NCBI GenBank assembly: GCA_028456385.1
Contig: JALNQF010000102.1
Coordinates: 103,183-167,182, forward strand
Source: Ophiosphaerella korrae
Lineage: Eukaryota > Ascomycota > Dothideomycetes > Pleosporales > Phaeosphaeriaceae
Length of the DNA stretch: 64,000 bases
Direction: 5' to 3'
The notes below the pieces were generated by a model, which was not told the origin of the DNA, made no database searches, and saw only the letters and a list, made by a program, of their open reading frames with translations. Positions within the stretch are counted from its first letter, which is position 1. Each line of letters begins with the position of its first letter. The translations under genes and the position numbers were made by a program. Below, in pieces: positions 57,633-64,000 of the stretch.

Positions 57633-60600
57633 CTAGACTTAAGAGAAATTACTATCTTAAATTGTAGAGGCTAAAGCTAAGCGTAAGCGTATCTAGGAGC
57701 TTGCGTAGAGTAAGCTAGTAAAGAATTAAACTTATCTCTCTCGTCTTTATAAGATAAAGGCCTTAAATAATAAGAAATTAGCTAAATAGTTAGTAGCTCT
57801 AGAAGCTAAGCTAGACTTAGATAAGGCGTTTATTGTAGTAGATTATATATTAGACGTTCCTATTATCTCTTTATCTATTGTTAGTAATGTTAGTTCTCTT
57901 AGTTTACTACTAGGCGTTCTAGGAGGTTTTAATTTTAGAACTCCTCTAGTTTCTTAAAGTAATTAAGGTTATCTTCTAGTTCCTATATTTTTTTCTATAG
58001 TTGTCCTTTTTTATCTATACCTATCTATTCTACTAAGTAGTAGTTTCTTCTATTATAGAACTAGTACTATAAGATTTCTTTAACTTCTTATTCCTCTTAT
58101 TCCTTATACGTGTCTACTTTATATACTAGTAGTTCTACGTCTTGTAGTACTTATTCTAGTAGGGCTACGTAGAATATTAGGTATATTCTTATCTTATTTA
58201 GTAGCTTTAGCTTAAATATAACTAGTATAACTTCTTTCTTAACTTTATATAGTCTTATCCTAATATAGTTTAATTTTAAACTTAGTTATTTACTTTTAAT
58301 ATTCTTTTATACTAACTATACTTTTTCTCTTTTTTTAAATTAAAGTCTCTTTTTATACTTTTTATTATAGTACCTAGCTATATAATTATATAGGAATTCT
58401 ATATCCTATCTTAATTAATTATATATATCTTTAAGTCTATTAGTAAAGTTTTCTCCTCTTAGAGACTAAGATATCTAGTTTCTTAGTATCTAGTATATAT
58501 TAGGTTTAAATCTATAGTTTATAAAGAAAAGTAATATTCTTATTACTACGTTCTTTGCGCTATTATATACTAACTATACTATAGGTAGTAGTTATACCTA
58601 GTTGTTCTAGTTGTAGTTAAGGTAGTATCTTAAGTACTATTCTACTATCTAATTTATTTATTCTAACTATCTATCTATCTATAGGTAGTATACTATAGAC
58701 ATTATATATTTAATTCCTAATTACGCTATTATTATTTTCTATAGTTTTAATATAAATTATATATCTCTATCTATAATAATTTTATCTAGTAGTCTATATT
58801 AACTAATTATAGTTCCTAAGACTTAGTATATAGTAACTTCTATCCTACTTTTCTCTTTATATAGTCTAAAGTATAAGTACTTTATAAGTTTATCTACTAT
58901 TATTAGGATTCTATTATACTTAATTCCTAATATTAGGTCTTTTAACTTAGGTAGCTTTATAATAAAGTCTATTATAATAACTCCCTATAGTTATTTTAGT
59001 CTTTCTACTAGTTGTAGTATCTTATATAGTATATATCTACTATACTTATTTCTTTAGTATTCTATATAATCTCTTAGTACTTCTATTACTAGCTACCTTA
59101 CTTTTAAGATATAATAGTCTTATAGTAACCTATTAAGGGTTTTATTAATTCTTTAGTATCTATATACTAGTAGTTTGTAAAATTACTATATAAATTCTCT
59201 TTAGATTTTTTTTAAGATATACGTTCTTCTATAAGCTTATATAAATCCTTCTTAGATTTCTAGTTTCTTTATTTCTTTAGATACTTCTTTTATTACTTTC
59301 TAAATCTATTTATCTAGCTTACTACTTATTCTTTTAAGTATTGCAGCTATCTTAGGTATATTTAGGACTAGGTATCCTTCTTTATTCTTAACTAGAACTA
59401 TACTAGTAGTATTTACTTCTTCCTATAAGTCTAGTCTTGTACTAAGAGTATTTATAAATTAGTTGTCCTTCCCTTTTATATATATAATTTCTATATTAAA
59501 TATTAATAGAAATTCCTACTATCTTGTATATTACTATAATAGTTCTTTATTTATTATAAATCTTATAAGATTCTTATAGTCTATATAAACTTTTATCTAA
59601 TGTTTTACTCCTTATAAGTATACTCTCTATTGTTTAAATACTTTATAGATTACTAGTATTTTTTTGTTATAGATTAGATAGTTAAGTTCTACTATTTTTA
59701 TTTTCTTAGAGAAGTATTTAACTAAGTATTCTTTTTTAGTCTTTAAGTCTTCTTGTATTAGTGCTATTCTATAGACTAAGTTAGATGTATCTATTTTTAC
59801 TATTACTAGTAGGTCTAAGTTATATATTCTAATAACTAGGTTCTCTATAAACTTTTTCTTAATTTTTCTAAATACTTTATCGCATTCCTTAGTCTATTTA
59901 AATAGCGTGTCTTTCTTTATAAGTTTTATTATTAGTTCTATATCTTTAGACTATCTTATTATTAACTTTCTATAAAAGTTTACTAGTCTATAGAATTATT
60001 ATACCTCTTTTAGGTTCCTTAGTATTAGCTATTTATTAATTAATCTAATCTTTTCTAGGTTAATCTTAATTTTTCCTAGTTTAATAATAAATCTAAGGAA
60101 ATCTATTTCTTTTATATAGAATTTATATTTTCTTATCTTAAAGAATAGTTTATTTTCTACTAGTTTCTCTAGTACTTTATATACGTATTACTCGTGTTCT
60201 TTTTCTATTTCTAAAAATATAAGGATGTTGTCTAAGTATATAAATATAAATACGTCTAAGTACTCTCTTAGTACTATATTAATTCTTTCTTAGAATACTA
60301 CTAGTGCGTTTATTAATCTAAATAGTATAACTAAATATTTATATAGTCTATACTACGTTCTAAACGCTATCTTCTATTTATTACCTTTTTTAATTCTAAT
60401 CTAGTAGTAGGCGTTCTAGATATCTAGCTTTATAAAGATCTTTACTCTTTATAGTCTATCTTATATCTTATCTATTTATAGTAGTAGGTATTAGTTCTTG
60501 TTTATAATTACGTTAGTTTTTCTAAAATCTACGTAAGGTCTTTTATTACTAGTTCTCTTTTTATCTATAAATATAAGTCTATATACTACTAAAGACTTAG

Positions 60601-61175
60601 ATTCTTTTATCTATCCTTTTTCTATTACTTTTTAGATAAATACTTATTTAATTTTAGATTCTTCTTCTATTTTTTAATAGACTAGGCTCTATCCTACGTC
60701 TTTATCTTCTTTTAGGTTTATTACTAAATCCTATAGTTAATATTCTAGAAGGTAATCTTCTAGCTCTATAAGCTATTCTTCCTACTTCTTATATTCTTCT
60801 AGGAATTTTCCTTTATAGGTGTTTATATTAGCTTTTAACGTATCTATTCTATAGTAGTTAATTTTTTCTATTCTCTAATTAATGTATAGGTTAGTTATTT
60901 GTAATTATAGTATTCCTAATATTATATCTTACTTATTATTAATTATTGTTATATCTATAACTATATTCTTAATTGTTATTTCTTCTAGTTCTAATATAGA
61001 GGGAACTGTTTTAAACCTAATAGGTTCCTAGAATAGTTTTCTTTTAATTATACTTAGTTATTAAGAGTATTTCTTTATTATATATTTTATTCCCTATATT
61101 TCTATAAACTTTCTTAATATAAAGTTTCTTGTAGCTCTACTATTAATTATTAATTATACTTTCTTTCTTTAGTAT

Positions 61176-61749
61176 TATTAGATTTAAAGGAGGTTATAGT
61201 AATTTAATAAAAAGGCTTTTTCGTAACAGCTATATAAGGGCCTTATTAGAGAGGGATACTAAGGCTTTTAGAAAAGCCCTTTTTTAGTTAGTTACCTATA
61301 ACTTGAAAGTAATAAGTATAAACTAAGTAGATTAATTATTCTCTCTATCTCTAGCCCTACGCTCTATTTATATATCTACGATGCGGCGGTCTTAGCTAGG
61401 TCTTTTAAGACAGCGGCAAGCTAGATCCTTAATACTCTTTCTATTAAGGTGCTAGTTTCTTTATTGTATTAGTTATACTAACGTAGTCTATCTCCTTGTA
61501 TATAAGATTCTTTATTTAATTCCTTTGTTCGTGAAGGTTAAGGCTGCGATCTTTTTAGCTACAGCGGGGTTAGTAGCTTAGCGATTGTTACGCCTATGCG
61601 CTAAGCTAATTAGATCGCAGCACTAGCTTAAATAAGCTAATTAACAGATTCTAGGTACACCTAGAATCTGTTACGCCTCTCCGCGCATATGTTATCGAGT
61701 ATCTAATTACGTATCTAATCGTGCATTTAATCGTGTAACTTATCTAATA
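61176..61749 (+). mobile_element. Solo LTR F2 (574 bp), nested in element E
   Basis: TATTAGAT..ATCTAATA ends with the perfect 5-bp duplication AGTAT (61171-61175 and 61750-61754). Removing it restores the protease-region sequence of E seen uninterrupted in other copies. It is much less RIP-mutated than F1 or E, with many CpG and CpA left, so it inserted late. It has about 100 bp more than F1. Confidence 0.9.
61575..61678. repeat. Hairpins and 10-bp direct repeat in F2's extra segment
   Basis: A perfect 15-bp inverted repeat with a 2-bp centre (61642-61656 / 61659-61673, arm TAACAGATTCTAGGT) and a 9-bp one (61575-61583 / 61599-61607, arm AGCTTAGCG) lie in a segment bounded by the direct repeat TGTTACGCCT (61586-61595 and 61669-61678). 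F1 lacks this segment. Confidence 0.85.
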
Positions 61750-64000
61750 AGTATATACTTATTTTTATAATATATAGGCTTCTTATACTTTCTAGCTTTT
61801 CTTATTTAGGTGTTTTTATAAATTATCTATCTTTCTAGAGCTATAGCTTTACTTTAAGTTTATATTCTTTATATTTTAGATATTTATTATTTATATATTT
61901 GTACTATAGTCCTCTATAGACGCATTTCTTAGCTAGTTTTAGGCCTAGTCTTACTATTACGTATCTATCTTCTAGGATTATTTCCTATCCTTAGATATCT
62001 TCTACTATAATTACTCTTATATAATTGTAGCCTCTTCTTTATATAAGCTATACGTTATTATTTACTTTAGGGTTCCTATATATAATATAATTCTTGTCTA
62101 GGTATAATATCTATAATACTTTAAAGTATACTAGATGTTTTAGATCTATTATTTTATTATCCTCTTCTTAGTACTTGTCTTTTCTAGGTATATTTATTGT
62201 TAAGATATAGTATACTACTAGTATTCTTAGTATATAGGCTTTATTAATCTATCGCGTTTCTCTTATAAAGTATTACTACTCTCTTTATATAGGTATTCTT
62301 CTTACTATAACTATATATTACTTTATCTATTCTTAAAATAGTATAAACTTTATTTCTTTAAGATTACGTTCTTTCTAGTCTTTGTACGCTTCTTCTATAC
62401 TTATAACTATTAAGTATATTTAAATAAACTTCTATTCTTTATTTTGTTTCTCTATATCTATTATTATATAACTATTATAGCTATATATATCTAGCTAGGT
62501 ATACTTTATACTTCTTATACTTACTTATTTCTTACTTTCTTATAGTTCTTTAGAGGAAGCTATAGTAGTCTCTTTATCTAGTACTAGTCCTTTAGCCTAG
62601 ATCGATAGTACTAGGGGCTCTTCTCCTTCTAAGTCTTCTATTAGTAAGTCTATTACTTAGGCTATTTCTTTTAGCTAAGCTTTTATTCTTTCCTTTATTA
62701 TAGCTACTCTATACTTCTATTTTTATAGGAACTATACTACTCCTTATTTACTAGAAAGATATATATAGTAGTTGTTATTGTAATAAAAGGTCTAATAGAG
62801 TATTACGTATTATACTTCTTTACTCTTAGCTACTTTCTTCTAAGGTTTAGCCTATACTTATAGTACTTCCTTCTTTTTCTTAGTTGTTTTTAACTAAGTT
62901 TCTTTATCTTTCTTCTAGTCCTTACTTCTATAATCTTTTATATAGTGTCCTAATTTCCTATATTTATAATATACTATATCTTTTTTTAACTTTAATTAAT
63001 AGTTTTTTACGTAATAGCCTAGTTTACTATAGTTAAAGTACGTAAAGTCTTTATTCTTTTTTCTCTTCTTACCTTTATTTACGTTAAAGACTATAGGGTC
63101 TCTCTTATTATAATTCTAGGTATAACCTCTATATTTGTTCTTCTTCTATTCTTAAAGATTATTGTTAATTTAGATTACCTATTATTTTAGAGCTTCTAGT
63201 ATTTATAGTTTCTCTATATAGATTATTTTGTATTTAATCCTAGAGTTTAGTCCTTATTTAAATTGTAATATTAAGGCTAATTTATTCTATTCTATATTTT
63301 ATAATAGTTATTTAAACTATAATACGTATTCTAGAATACTCTTACTTTGTGTAAGTCTTTTAAGTCTTTCTTTAGCTTATTAGGTAATATCTATATCTCT
63401 AAATACTACTCTTATTTGTTTAGTAAAGTATTTATAACTTCTAAAGATAGCTCTAGTTTTATCCTTCTAGGTTATTAGAGAGTATATCGTATAGTTAGTC
63501 TAGTAAGGTTTATACTATCTTATTGCGTCTTCTTTAAGATATAGTCTAATATATATTACTTTCTTTTCTTCTATATTAAAGTGTAGTACTTATATATCTA
63601 TTTAAAGTTGTGCTAATATAATAAAAGGTCTTAGTTTTTCTCTTGTTCTATTAAACTTCTTAAGGACAGGTATCTTTAGTAGTTTCTTCGTCGCACTTAT
63701 CTCTAATCTCTAAGTAATTAGTTCTATTTAATTCTAACCCTTAATAATTACTTTTATCTATACTTTGTTTTACTTTACGTAGTCTTAAAGCTCTTTATTC
63801 TACGTTTTTAAGGTATTAATTACTATCTTTATATCTTCTTTATCTAAGATTAGATTGTTAATTTAGTCTTTAATTGTTTTCTATGTAGTGCTGTTAGACT
63901 TGTAACTACTCTTAGGGACTTTACTTATTTTAGTTAAACTTTCTACTATTATATTAGCTAGACTATACGCTACTTACGCTTTACTTCTTGTAATAACTAA

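Larger units (their letters stand above)
21860..64000. other. RIP-saturated AT-rich isochore with nested LTR retrotransposons
   Basis: From about 21860 to the end of the window the sequence becomes extremely AT-rich, and CpA/TpG nearly vanish while TpA dominates. This is the established product of repeat-induced point mutation. The few CpA left are mostly ACA or GCA and the few TpG mostly TGT or TGC. Almost all of the block is explained by five chromovirus copies (A-E), two solo LTRs of family F, and a few unassigned stretches. No intact host gene is present. Confidence 0.93.
56829..64000 (-). mobile_element. Element E: chromovirus in reverse orientation, 5' LTR beyond the window
   Basis: 3' LTR at 56829-57251 and interior to the end: antisense-frame region (57402-57632), chromodomain (about 58120-57930), integrase first Asp (about 58970), RT with YLDN (about 60230), protease region (about 61150-61040), zinc knuckles (about 63060-62930). 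The final bases match the PBS-proximal interior of A, so the 5' LTR starts within a few bases past 64000. It is interrupted by solo LTR F2 at 61176-61749. E is closest to A by LTR sequence. Confidence 0.88.

Noticed and set aside
1..64000. tRNA or rRNA genes and telomeric repeats
   Set aside because: No cloverleaf with A and B boxes, no rRNA-like stretch and no TTAGGG array was seen by eye; a covariance-model scan would be decisive.

Overview
The window looks like a filamentous ascomycete (Pezizomycotina) chromosome. Evidence: short GT..AG introns, a HET-NACHT-WD40 gene, an AA9-type secreted protein, Fot1/pogo and Tad-like transposon remains, and strong repeat-induced point mutation (RIP). 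RIP shows as loss of CpA/TpG, a great excess of TpA, and stop codons made by CAR->TAR and TGG->TAG. An AT-rich isochore next to a gene-bearing segment suggests a Dothideomycete or Leotiomycete-like genome, but the species cannot be named from sequence alone.

Layout. (1) 1-6 kb, mixed composition: gene and transposon fragments, namely a metallophosphoesterase scrap, a LINE 3' end, a Myb/SANT scrap, one arm of a 418-bp inverted repeat and a RIP-damaged Fot1/pogo transposase. (2) 6.7-11.3 kb: a full-length but dead HET-NACHT-WD40 (HNWD) incompatibility-type gene. It carries two short TG..CA insertions with perfect 5-bp target duplications, and its 3' end abuts a second dead pogo transposase. (3) 11.7-21.9 kb, normal GC: the other arm of the inverted repeat, an intact 208-codon unknown gene, the 3' part of a dynamin-like GTPase gene, an NB-ARC fragment, an intact three-exon AA9-like LPMO gene, an ankyrin scrap, an intact atypical P450, and a BTB/POZ gene whose 5' half lies in the AT-rich block. 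(4) 21.9-64 kb: a RIP-saturated block of Ty3/Gypsy chromovirus copies in both orientations. A (+) and B (+) are complete with 420-bp LTRs; C (-) has mismatched LTRs; D (+) is 5'-truncated; E (-) runs off the window. Two solo LTRs of another family (F) carry perfect 5-bp target duplications.

How it fits together. The left third is a rapidly rearranging subtelomere-like or accessory neighbourhood rich in NLR/HET/BTB/dynamin-type genes, with a secreted oxidative enzyme and a P450 that still look functional. The right two thirds is a transposon graveyard kept silent by RIP. The RIP front runs into the BTB gene. Short insertions (<200 bp) inside the RIP-damaged HNWD gene escaped RIP, as expected for repeats below the RIP length threshold. 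The least explained signals are a reading frame antisense to the chromovirus 3' region, open or nearly open in several copies, and the short TG..CA element family.
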